DNA of 64,000 nt, from positions 992,001 through 1,056,000 of the forward strand of contig NZ_CP165734.1 of assembly GCF_041200145.1 (NCBI RefSeq), in the 5' to 3' direction. The DNA comes from Bradyrhizobium sp. LLZ17. Its GTDB lineage: Bacteria > Pseudomonadota > Alphaproteobacteria > Rhizobiales > Xanthobacteraceae. Positions 38,544-47,068 of the stretch are shown piece by piece. The notes below the pieces were generated by a model that was given only the letters and a program-made list of their open reading frames with translations, was not told the origin of the DNA and made no database searches. The first letter of the stretch is position 1, and every line of letters starts with the position of its first letter. A program made the translations under genes and the position numbers.

Positions 38544-39623
38544 TTATGGCCGGATCACTGTCATGTTGAACGGGCCGGACTTGGCGGCCGCATAGGCCAC
38601 GGCGTCGTTGGCATGGTCGAGGTCGAAGGCCGTCGTCTCGTAGTGATCGAGGCGCAAGAGCCCTGCGCGGACCAGTGCGATCAGCCGGACGGCCGCGTCG
38701 GGCGGGTACATCCAGACGCCGTGAATGGTAATGCATTCACGCATGATCCAGTTATAGGGCAGCTCCAGGCCCGGGCCTCCCAGCATGTTGACGCCGCCCA
38801 TCAGCACCACACGCCCGTAGGGCCGCACCGTCATGATCGCGGCGCGCACCACCGTCGTCGAGACCGAAGGCGGCATGATGTCGAATACGCAATCGATCGG
38901 GCCCGGCGCGGCGCGCTCCATGCGCTCGCGGTCGTCGGCCTCGTTGTCCGAGAGCTTCACCGGCCTCACGCGGTCACCGAAACGACGCACGAGCTCGGCG
39001 AGCACGCTCTCATTACGGCCCGGCGCCACGACGCAAGCAGCCCCCATCGCCAGCGCCACCGTCACGGCGGCGCTACCGAAATTGCCGGTGGCGCCGCTCA
39101 CCAGCACCGTCTCGCCGGGCCGGAGGTTGGCGGCCAGGAATCCGCCATAGGGCACGAGCATGTTGCCCAGCGCACACCACTGTGTCGCTTCCGCCGCGTT
39201 GATGTGGCCCAGCCGTTTCACGTTCTCGGTCGGCACCCTCATCTGCTCGGCAAAGGAGCCGTCGCGAAAATACTTCTGCAGCCGCATGCCGCCTTCGCCG
39301 CGCGCGCTCGCGCCCTGCAGTGTGATGTCGGGCGCTATCGCATCGTCGCGGGAACGCACCGTCGGATCGCAAATCACCCAGTCGCCGACGGCAAGTTTGG
39401 TCGCGTCCGGTCCGATCGTGCGCACGCGCCCGACGCAGCCGGCGCCGGGGATCACCGGCAGGTCGAGCAGATATTTGCGCTCGCCGCTCAAAACCTCGTT
39501 CGTATAGGACAGCACGCGAGTTGAAACGACATCAACGACAACCTCGCCGGTGCCGATGACAGGCTCCGGGACGTTCTCTATGACCAGTGGGGATCCAAAC
39601 GATTTGAGCACGGCAGCTTTCAT
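38544..39623 (-). CDS. zinc-type/MDR alcohol dehydrogenase or quinone oxidoreductase
   Basis: This is a 359-residue oxidoreductase of the medium-chain dehydrogenase family. The GroES-like domain shows I-P-G-A-G-C-V-G-R-V and the Rossmann motif V-S-G-A-T-G-N-F-G-S-A-A-V is near residue 175. The usual catalytic zinc ligands are not clearly present, so a zinc-free quinone-reductase type is possible. The start at the ATG (39623) has GAGG nine bases upstream; a GTG at 39632 is an alternative. It is divergent from an XRE regulator which probably controls it. The substrate is not known. Confidence 0.85.
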   Translation of the reverse strand: MKAAVLKSFGSPLVIENVPEPVIGTGEVVVDVVSTRVLSYTNEVLSGERKYLLDLPVIPGAGCVGRVRTIGPDATKLAVGDWVICDPTVRSRDDAIAPDITLQGASARGEGGMRLQKYFRDGSFAEQMRVPTENVKRLGHINAAEATQWCALGNMLVPYGGFLAANLRPGETVLVSGATGNFGSAAVTVALAMGAACVVAPGRNESVLAELVRRFGDRVRPVKLSDNEADDRERMERAAPGPIDCVFDIMPPSVSTTVVRAAIMTVRPYGRVVLMGGVNMLGGPGLELPYNWIMRECITIHGVWMYPPDAAVRLIALVRAGLLRLDHYETTAFDLDHANDAVAYAAAKSGPFNMTVIRP

Positions 39624-39734
39624 GACATTCACCTCGGAGGCTTCTGGTGCACGGCATATGTCGGCATCTTGCGCTCCCAGGAAGCCCTGGTATTATCCTA
39701 GTATTGTTCAGACCCTCTCTGGCGAGGTGAGCTC

Positions 39735-40574
39735 TTGTCCGATCCGCGCCGCGTCGAATTCGGCGACTTCCTGCGCTCGCGCCGCGAAAAGCTGTCGCCG
39801 AAGACCGTAGGCCTTCCCGCAGGCCAAAGGCGGCGCACCATGGGCCTGCGCCGCGAGGAAGTCGCGCAGCTCGCCGGGATCGGGGTCGACTGGTACATCC
39901 GGCTTGAGCAGGGCCGCACCGTCAGCCCGTCGGTCACGACCGTCGATGCGCTGGCGCGCGCGTTGCGCCTCAGCAAGGCCGAGCATACCCATCTCAAGGC
40001 GCTTGCGCGTGACGGCGACCGGCGTCCGTTCGTGCGCGAGATCGTGCCGCCGCCGATCCTGAGGCTGATCGAGAGCCTGACCCAGCCGGCCTACATCACC
40101 GGGCGGCGCTGGGACGTGCTGGCCTGGAACGCCGCCGCCGAAGAGGTCTTCGCATTCGGGCGATTGCCGGAGGAGGACCGCAACACGCTGCTGCTGATGA
40201 TGACTAACAAGCAGACGCGAAGGGCTTACGGTGCCGGCTGGGCCGAGGTCGCCAAGCGCATGGTCGCGATGTTTCGCGCCACCTACGACGTCTGGGCGGG
40301 CGATCCTGCTTTCGTGGACTTGACGGCGCGGCTGCGGCAGGGCAGCCCGGAATTCGTCAAATGGTGGGGCGCGCACGAGGTCCACAGCACCCTGTCGGGC
40401 CGCAAGACCATGTCCCATCCCACCAAGGGCGTGCTGCATTTCGAGCACACCAGCTTCCAGGCCAATGATGATCCGGCGCTGAAGCTCGTGATCTATACGC
40501 CGGTGAAGGGAGAGGGGAGCGCCGCGCACGTTGTTGGATCCTCGATCAAACAGCGCTCCGAAAGATCAGATTGA
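39735..40574 (+). CDS. XRE family transcriptional regulator with MmyB-like ligand domain
   Basis: This is a 279-residue protein starting at TTG with a GAGGTGA site nine bases upstream. Residues 1-85 form the helix-turn-helix (G-L-R-R-E-E-V-A-Q-L-A-G-I-G-V-D-W-Y-I-R-L-E-Q-G-R). The rest is the MmyB-like PAS domain, with R-R-W-D-V-L-A-W-N-A-A-A and the ending H-F-E-H-T-S-F. This type typically represses a neighbouring divergent dehydrogenase or exporter gene. The shared 111-base promoter region (39624-39734) includes an AT-rich part around 39690-39712. Confidence 0.87.
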   Translation: MSDPRRVEFGDFLRSRREKLSPKTVGLPAGQRRRTMGLRREEVAQLAGIGVDWYIRLEQGRTVSPSVTTVDALARALRLSKAEHTHLKALARDGDRRPFVREIVPPPILRLIESLTQPAYITGRRWDVLAWNAAAEEVFAFGRLPEEDRNTLLLMMTNKQTRRAYGAGWAEVAKRMVAMFRATYDVWAGDPAFVDLTARLRQGSPEFVKWWGAHEVHSTLSGRKTMSHPTKGVLHFEHTSFQANDDPALKLVIYTPVKGEGSAAHVVGSSIKQRSERSD

Positions 40575-40611
40575 GGCAGGCTCCTGCGATAGATTGGTTG
40601 GCTGCGACGCT

Positions 40612-40980
40612 CTAGATGCGCTCGAAGGTGTCGACATTGGTTGTCACGGCGCGCCACCAGTTCAAGGGCTTGAGCTTTGCGGGATCGCCTTCTCGGGCGG
40701 CGCTCAGCGCTTGATCTGCGACCACGAACCAGACGGTCTCCATTTTCCCGTGACGCAGCAGTCCCGTGTACGAAACCACTCGGTCGCCCGCGGCAGACGA
40801 GCCCACGGCGACAAAGCCAATACAATTGCCCTTGTGAAACCCGATGATCGGAACTGTTTGCCCGTAAAAGCCGCTGTCTTCGAGCGCGGTTTCGAAATTG
40901 CCGTCGATGCGGCCCTCTGCATCGCCGGTGATGCGCAAGATCGAACCGAATTGATTTTGCCAATTGCCGACCCACGTCAT
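40612..40980 (-). CDS. avidin-family biotin-binding protein, no signal peptide
   Basis: This is a 122-residue beta-barrel protein of the avidin/streptavidin family. The N-terminal strand W-Q-N-Q-F-G-S (N9, F11, S13) corresponds to the biotin-binding Asn/Leu/Ser positions of streptavidin. T-V-W-F matches the strand with W108, and W-W-R-A-V-T-T-N-V-D-T-F matches the W120-D128 strand. Some contacts differ: F replaces Y43, and Y is likely at the W92 place. Unlike streptavidin and bradavidin I there is no signal peptide, so it should stay in the cytoplasm. It starts 15 bases after the CYTH-CHAD gene on the same strand, with GGGAG before its ATG. Confidence 0.85.
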   Translation of the reverse strand: MTWVGNWQNQFGSILRITGDAEGRIDGNFETALEDSGFYGQTVPIIGFHKGNCIGFVAVGSSAAGDRVVSYTGLLRHGKMETVWFVVADQALSAAREGDPAKLKPLNWWRAVTTNVDTFERI

Positions 40981-40995
40981 GATGGTCTCCCAAGG

Positions 40996-42505
40996 TCACT
41001 TGTTCGGCTGAACACCCAGGCGGCGCAATCGGCGCAGATCCTTTGATGCGTGCTCGATCAAGTCCTGAGCGGCTTCACGTTCCTGCCCAATGATGAATCC
41101 TGCCGCGAATGCCTGGGCGCGCCGATTTGCGGGAGGCGCCGCCAGCGCTGCCTCGATCGCCAACTCGCGATGCGCCATGAAATCGTTCAACGATCCCAAG
41201 GCGGACTGAATCCGTTTCAGCCGGGCGGAAAAGCCGGCGAGCTCGTTTCGGTCGCTATCCCGGTAGAGGCTTTCGAAGAAGTCGACGGCATACCGGATCT
41301 TCTTGATCCTGATCCGCAATTTGTGGCGCTGTCGCGGATCGAGATCGCTCAGCTGCTTGCCTTGCTTTCGCGCCTTCTTGACCCGCCGGTCGAGCACTTC
41401 GGCGCCGTAGGCAGCGATCGTTCGATCGTCAGCGGTGCGGGGGCGTTCGGTTTCTATCCACTCGGCCGCATCGATCAAAAGTCGGCGGTAGCGGCCCAGA
41501 ATCGACCGCGTCGCGGGCGTGCCGGAAGGCAGCCATGCGCTGCTCCGAGAACGTCTTGCGGATCGCGCGAGACCCACGCTTCGGGACGTCCTGCTCGGTG
41601 ATCGGCTGAATACTTTCCTTGAGAAAAACGTCGATCTCCCGCGCCGGCGCAAGCTCGTCCGTGAGCCATTTGAGCTCAGCCTTGATCCGGCCGGTGCTCG
41701 CGCGCGGCAGGATGTCGTCGAAGAGGGAGATGGCCGCCCGCAACCGCCGCAGACCGACGCGCATTTGATGGACGCCCTCGGGATCCATGTTGCGCACCGG
41801 ATCGGCATTGGTGGTGATGTGCCGAAGTGTCGAACGCGCGATGACGCGGAAGGCATCTTGCGGTGAAAGCTCGGGCTTCAGCCGGATCGGTTCGGCGTGT
41901 TGCGCGCCTTCGCCCTCCCGCGTCAGGAGCCGGTAACCCCGCTCGGATTTCGAGCGCAGGTCGAGCTCCGCCTCCGTCTTGCGTTCGATGTCGCGCGCCA
42001 AGCGAAACAGATCTGCGACATGCCCGGACTTCAGCTCAAGTTCAAGCTCGGCGATAGGTCGCGAGCGGCGGCCGGCTCCGATCCGGCCGCGGTCCACCGC
42101 GAGCTCGATCTGGCTCCCCCGGACCCGCCGTACCTCGGCCGTCCGATGCACGTTGGTCTGGAAGACCGGTTTGAGCTTGTGCGAGAGTTTCTCAGTGGCC
42201 ACGCCGTCGAGCGCTGTATCCCTCGCTTGCTTGAGGTCAGGCTTTGGGCCGCTGACCTCGTGCTCCCATTCGCCACGCGTCAGGCTCCCCGACGAGCCGT
42301 TCGCCTTCACGGTTTGGACGTAGCGGCCTTCGACCTTGCGAACCCGAAGCGTGAGGCCGTTTCGTTTGAGCTTGTGCTTGCTCGTATCATAATAACTTGA
42401 CACGAGCGCCTGCTCCGATAGATCGCGCCCTCTGCTGCCGCTGCGCAAGATGGAGGCCAGCTTTCGTGGCGCAACCTGGAATTTGAGTTCCGTTTCTGCG
42501 TTCAT
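40996..42505 (-). CDS. CYTH and CHAD domain protein, frameshifted near 41495
   Basis: The reading begins at 42505 with the CYTH signature E-T-E-L-K-F (triphosphate tunnel fold) and holds the CYTH domain for about 200 residues, then a CHAD domain (V-H-Q-M-R-V-G-L-R-R-L-R near 250). The frame changes at 41491-41500, a G/C-run, and the rest of CHAD follows in the frame ending 40996 (L-R-I-R-I-K-K-I-R-Y-A-V-D-F-F). The joined length, about 500 residues, is normal. The CHAD domain binds polyphosphate and the CYTH domain may hydrolyse triphosphates. The frameshift could be a sequence error. Confidence 0.8.
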
Positions 42506-42561
42506 GGCGCGCGCTTTCCGTCACTCGATCTCAAAGTGGCGCGACGGAAAGAAGTTCCGCG

Positions 42562-43867
42562 TTAGGCCACCGGATCCTTGTGATGATGCGAACGGGCCCG
42601 GTCGTCCGGTGCCAGCGGCGGCGCCGCGCGCGAGGGTGGGGTCTCCACCGGCGCGGCGTCGCGTCCCGTGGACTCCTTGACCGGAGCGGCTCTGACGTCC
42701 CGGTAGGCGATCAGCCAGATCAGGAAGCCGGCAAGCGCCAGAGCGGCGCCGACTGGACCGGTGGAGGTCCAGCCCAGCCCATGGCGAATGGCAATGCCGC
42801 CGAGATAAGGGCCGAGTGCATTGGCGGTGTTGAAGGCCGAATGGTTGAGTGCGGCAGCGAGCGCCTGCGCGTCCCCTGCGACGTCCATGAGCCGTGTCTG
42901 GAGGATGGCTCCGAGCGACACGCCGGCGCCGATCGCGAAGACGTCTGCCGCGAGCAGCCACGGATTGCCGGCGACAAGCGGGAACACCAGCAGCGCGCCG
43001 GCCGAGAACAGCAGGATGACGCCCGCCGTCGGCATCAGCGCGCGGTCGGCGAAGCGCGGCACGAACAGATTGCCGAGTGTGGCTCCGATCCCGAACACCG
43101 CGAAAAAAAAATGGGATGACCGCGGGGCTGACCCTGGTGACCTCCATCAGTGTCGTCGCAAGATAAGTGTAGACGGCGAACATGCCGCCGAAACCGATGG
43201 CACTGATCGCCAGCGTGATCCAGACGCGGCCGCTCTTTAACGCGCCGAGCTCTCGCAGCGGATCCGACCCGCCGGCCCGGTCGCGCGGCGCGAACAGGGC
43301 GCACAGCAGCACGGTGAGCAAGGCCAGCAACGACACCAGGCCGAAGCTTGCGCGCCAGCCCATTGTCTGACCAATCAGGTTGGCGAGCGGCACGCCAATG
43401 ATGGTGGCGCAGGTCAGGCCCAGCATCACCTGGCCGACCGCCCGAGAACGGCGATGTTGAGGAACGAGCGAGGCTGCGACCAGCGCGGCGATACCGAAAT
43501 AAGCGCCATGCGGCAATCCCGAGAGGAAGCGGGCCACGATCATCCAGCCATAGCTCGGCGCCAGCGCGGTGAACGCATTGCCGAGCGCAAACACGACCAT
43601 CAGAACCAGCAACTGCGTGCGCCGGGCGAACTGTGCACCAAGCACGGCGATCAGCGGCGCGCCCAGCACCACGCCGAGCGCATAGGCGCTGATCACGTGC
43701 CCGGCGGTGGGTTCGTCGATCTTGAGGTCGGCCGCAAAAAACGGCAGCAAGCTCATCGATGCGAATTCGGTGGTTCCGATCGCAAAGCCGCCCATCGCGA
43801 GCGAGAAGAGGATGATACCGAGGTGAGGGGACACCGAGGCCGTAGTCGCGGAGGGCGATGTCGTCAT
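42562..43867 (-). CDS. MFS transporter (arabinose efflux/DHA type), frameshifted at an A9 run
   Basis: This is an inner-membrane major facilitator of about 435 residues with twelve helices. It starts at 43867, with AGGA upstream. The first half includes G-T-T-E-F-A-S-M-S-L-L-P-F and F-L-S-G-L-P-H-G-A-Y-F, typical of the AraJ/YdeA-like drug/sugar efflux group. The frame breaks at the nine-base A run on the plus strand (43103-43111); with eight bases the reading continues I-P-F-F-F-A-V-F-G-I-G-A to the stop at 42562. Homopolymer miscounting is the simplest explanation. The substrate is unknown. Confidence 0.8.
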
Positions 43868-44082
43868 GTGTCCTGCATTGGTGGCGTCAACGGGAACCAG
43901 CCCAGCGAACGTTGCCACCCTGCATTATTTGTCTACGGTACTTAGACCGGGATCAGCTCGCGTCAACAACAGAAGCTCGGCGAAGGCAGATTGCATATCT
44001 GCGTCCCGATTGCGTCTGGCCAGCGCTCGAGCAGCGCGCCGCCGTGTCACACAATGCAGGGCGCCGCGACAGGTTTGTCGGC

Positions 44083-45431
44083 CTACGGTGTGGCCGAAGG
44101 AGTTGCGCTGACGCTCGGCGACAGAGTTGCGGGCCCAGGAGCTGTCGGCCACGGACTCGCCGGCCAAGGACTCTTCGCGCTGATCATGGCCGATGCGCAC
44201 GATGCCGAGAGCTGTGGCCATACTGGCGCCAGGCTCGTCACCTCGATCTCGAATGTTGTAGCGTTGGGCTTTCCGTCCGGCATCGGCGTGGTTTCGCGGA
44301 CCTGGAGGGTGCGCGAGGCCAGCATCGCCTTGACCATGTCGGAGCCGAGGGCGCCGCTCCAGACCTCGTACTTGCCAACGCGCAGCGGAAACCCTCCGGC
44401 TTCCTGCTTGGTGTCGGCGCTTGCCGCCATCAGGATCGTGCTTTTGCCGACGGCGGTCTCGTCGATCTCGGCCGCGGATCGCAGCGGCACGCGGTCCTTG
44501 TTTTCGCAGGACAGGCGCCACTCCATCATCCGGAACGAGGCGCCGTTCTCCTTCTTCAGCATCGCGAACTTGCTGATGGAGGGCCGCGCTCCCTTCTCCA
44601 GGGTCCACGTCGTCTCGGCCAGTGTTCGCGTATCGATGCCGAAGCGATGGAGCTCGCCTCGCGTCAGCGTATGCGGGCTCTCGAACTTCACTGTCCGGAT
44701 CAAATCATCAAGCTCGTGGCTGATGCCCATCGCCGCCACGAACGCAGTCCGCGCGCGGTTTGACGTCTCGATTTGACGCTGCCTGGCATCCGCGACCAAT
44801 TTCGCCGGCGGATGCCCGTGGATGACGAGCATCAGCCTGGAGTTATGGACCGCCATCGCCGCGTCCGGCGCCACCTCGCGAGATGTCGCCCCGAGAAACA
44901 GGTAACCGCAGGCCGAGTTGCACATCGCATTGCGGGTGGTGAGTTCAGCCTCGACCTCGCCGCCTGCGTTCTTGATCTTGAGGCATGCGGCGTCCAGCTG
45001 CGTGCCCGCGGCGCACGCCGTCGCAATCGTGCGGCCGACGCGCGCGACCGCCTTGCGACTGCGCAGCAACCGCCCGATGACGTAGGACTGCTCCACGTTC
45101 CCGCCCGGCGAATGCAGGTAGATCGGTCGCTGCATGTCCTTGACGCCGGCGAGGAAGCGTCGAATGCGCGGGCCTGCGTCCTGGTCGACCTCGCCCTCGA
45201 TGGCAATCCAGCGGTCGCAGCCCGGCCCGCATGCGTCAGGGCCCCCTTCGCAAGGTAGATCGTCAGCCTGGACTCAAATCCGGCCTTCTCGGCCGGGAGT
45301 CCTTCTGCATGCAATGCACCGGGGATCGACAGCGAGGCCACGAGAAGAAAAAATGCGGGCAAGCATGCAATGAGGGGACCGCGCGGGGAAAGACACGTGC
45401 GGACGTTATACGATGATCGGCGTGACCACAA
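44083..45431 (-). CDS. periplasmic ClpP-fold protein (COG3904 type), frameshifted near 45244
   Basis: An exported protein begins between 45431 (TTG) and about 45389, with a signal peptide ending A-L-H-A-E-G. It runs through R-L-T-I-Y-L-A-K-G, then continues in another frame: C-G-P-G-C-D-R-W-I-A-I-E-G. Adding one G to the five-base run at 45242-45246 joins them. The fold is ClpP/crotonase-like, with L-H-S-P-G-G-N and N-S-A-C-G-Y (possible nucleophile serine) and A-V-H-N-S (possible histidine). The last 40 residues are compositionally odd. Whether it is a protease is uncertain. Confidence 0.65.
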
Positions 45432-45870
45432 CTTTCGGTAGCGTATTGGGTGCGCTCATTCGGCGACGCTACGCCGCCCATCAGCCGCGTGAAGCGCGTC
45501 GGGCGGTTGATTCCCGTGCGCGGGAGGCAAGCGCTAGGCATGTCATCGCGCGATCGCAAATGTGGCGAACGCGCGCGAAACTGTGGCGAGAATGGGGAGA
45601 GAAAATATTGTGCGCATCGCCAACTTCAAATCACACGATTGTGCGCGCGACGTTGTTACGCGCGCTCGCGCAAAACGTGGTCCAGTGAACATTGGAACTG
45701 CGGAAAACTCTTGTTTCAAAGGGTTTCCGCGCACGCGTCGCTAAACCTTCGTTAATGAAGCGCGGCCCTTTGGGGCGAAGTGTTGCGTCGAGGTTACAGC
45801 AATTCCGTCGATCGCTGATATGACGACGCCAGGCCCGGGGGCCTAACGACGAAACTGGAACGGGATTAAA
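45432..45870. other. intergenic region upstream of the outer-membrane protein gene
   Basis: This is a gap of 439 bases. It should contain the promoter and leader of the barrel protein gene. A short palindrome (AGGCCCGGGGGCCT at about 45832-45845) lies 25 bases before the start. Around 45540-45690 the sequence is locally richer in A and T. I see no coding frame with family similarity, and no promoter good enough to name. Confidence 0.4.
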
Positions 45871-46593
45871 ATGAACAAGAATTTGTTGCTTGCCGCTGTC
45901 AGCCTTGTCGCGCTCAGCGCGGCTGCGCCGGCGGTGGCTGCTGATCTCGCGGCGCGGCCTTACACCAAGGCGCCTGCGATGGTCGCCACGCTCTATGACT
46001 GGAGCGGCTTCTACATCGGCGTCAACGGCGGCGGCGGTTCGGCGCATTCGACCTGGGATCTGGTCGGCGGCGGTCGCGAGGGTTCGCATGATGCGACCGG
46101 TGGCACCGTCGGTGGTCAGATCGGCTACCGCTGGCAGTCCGGCCAGTGGGTGTTCGGCGTGGAAGGCCAGGGCAACTGGGCCGACTTCTCCGGCGACAAC
46201 GTCAGCGCGCTGTTCGCGACCCGCAACCGCTCGAAGATCGATTCGTTCGGTCTGATCACCGGTCAGATCGGCTACGCCTGGAACAACGTCCTGCTCTACG
46301 TCAAGGGCGGTGCGGCTGTGACCGGCGGCAAGTACGAGGTGTTCAGCACGGCCACCGGCGCGCTGCTGGCCTCGAACGACCAGACCCGCTGGGGCGGCAC
46401 CGTCGGCGCCGGCATCGAGTATGGTTTTGCCCCGAATTGGTCGGTTGGCATCGAGTACAACCACATCTTCCTGCAGGACAAGGACGTCACCTTCGCGCTG
46501 GTGCCGTCGACCGACCGCATCCGTCAGGACGTCGACATGGGCCTCGTTCGCCTGAACTACAAGTTCGGCGGCCCGGTCCTTGCGAAGTACTGA
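45871..46593 (+). CDS. outer membrane beta-barrel protein, Omp31/OmpA-like
   Basis: This is a 240-residue outer-membrane protein with a cleavable signal peptide (A-P-A-V-A-A-D-L-A). The mature part is an eight-stranded barrel with Y-D-W-S-G-F-Y-I-G-V-N-G-G at the first strand, Q-I-G-Y-R-W-Q, G-Y-A-W-N-N-V-L-L-Y, I-E-Y-G-F-A-P-N-W-S-V-G-I-E-Y, and R-L-N-Y-K-F-G-G. These are characteristic of the Brucella Omp31/Omp25 and Bradyrhizobium porin-like family. The start has GGGA upstream. A clear terminator follows at 46624. Confidence 0.93.
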   Translation: MNKNLLLAAVSLVALSAAAPAVAADLAARPYTKAPAMVATLYDWSGFYIGVNGGGGSAHSTWDLVGGGREGSHDATGGTVGGQIGYRWQSGQWVFGVEGQGNWADFSGDNVSALFATRNRSKIDSFGLITGQIGYAWNNVLLYVKGGAAVTGGKYEVFSTATGALLASNDQTRWGGTVGAGIEYGFAPNWSVGIEYNHIFLQDKDVTFALVPSTDRIRQDVDMGLVRLNYKFGGPVLAKY

Positions 46594-46623
46594 GACCAGT
46601 CGCTCCGTTTGAGCGATCGTCGA

Positions 46624-46652
46624 AGCCCGGCCTGATGGCCGGGGCTTTTTAT
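46624..46652 (+). terminator. Rho-independent terminator of the omp gene
   Basis: The stem AGCCCGGCC (46624-46632), loop TGAT, and GGCCGGGGCT (46637-46646) with one bulge are followed by TTTTATT. It lies 31 bases after the stop of the barrel protein gene. Confidence 0.8.
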
Positions 46653-46703
46653 TGTCTGAATTCATCGAGTTAACCATCCCATTTCGAGATGGCTGAGAGA
46701 TGC

Positions 46704-46747
46704 TTGACTCCCGAGAACAAAATGAGAACAATGTTCTTCATACGTTC
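46704..46747 (+). promoter_or_regulatory. SOS promoter with two LexA boxes in a palindromic arrangement
   Basis: The alphaproteobacterial LexA site GAAC-N7-GAAC occurs at 46715-46729 and its inverted form GTTC-N7-GTTC at 46733-46747, with three bases between them. Both have exact half-sites and spacing. They overlap a promoter: TTGACT at 46704-46709 and AACAAT at 46727-46732, spacer 17. LexA bound here would occlude the RNA polymerase site. The target is the 32-residue gene at 46765. Confidence 0.85.
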
Positions 46748-46764
46748 TCAATATGGAGTGAGCC

Positions 46765-46863
46765 ATGTTCAGGATTTTCGTGGAAGAAGCCGCCGCACTG
46801 ACCTCGATCGCGCTGTTCGTCGGGATGATCGCGATCTGGGCCCAGGTACTGCCGCAACTCTGA
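46765..46863 (+). CDS. SOS-regulated 32-residue membrane microprotein (SidA-like)
   Basis: This short open frame of 32 codons starts with ATG behind GGAGTGAG. It reads M-F-R-I-F-V-E-E-A-A-A, then a single hydrophobic helix L-T-S-I-A-L-F-V-G-M-I-A-I-W, ending A-Q-V-L-P-Q-L. It lies 18 bases downstream of two LexA boxes. In Caulobacter the SOS-induced SidA is a 29-residue inner-membrane protein that delays cell division through FtsW/FtsN. The size, topology and regulation of this gene are the same, though I cannot show sequence homology. It is too short for most gene finders. dnaE1 starts 205 bases later and may or may not be on the same transcript. Confidence 0.75.
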   Translation: MFRIFVEEAAALTSIALFVGMIAIWAQVLPQL

Positions 46864-47068
46864 CTCGTGCTCGGCGCAAAACACTTGCCTGGGAACTCGC
46901 GGATGCGAGCTTGGGGAAAACCGGGACGACGCGGCCGATCGGCCGCTCCGGCGTGGACTCCGGCGTGGCGAGCCCTCACCATTGCGAGGCGAGTCGGCCG
47001 GGCGAGTGCATGATGCCTTGAGGAGCCGGTGACCGCTCCATCTCATCTGCAAGAGGCCGTCACGCGAA

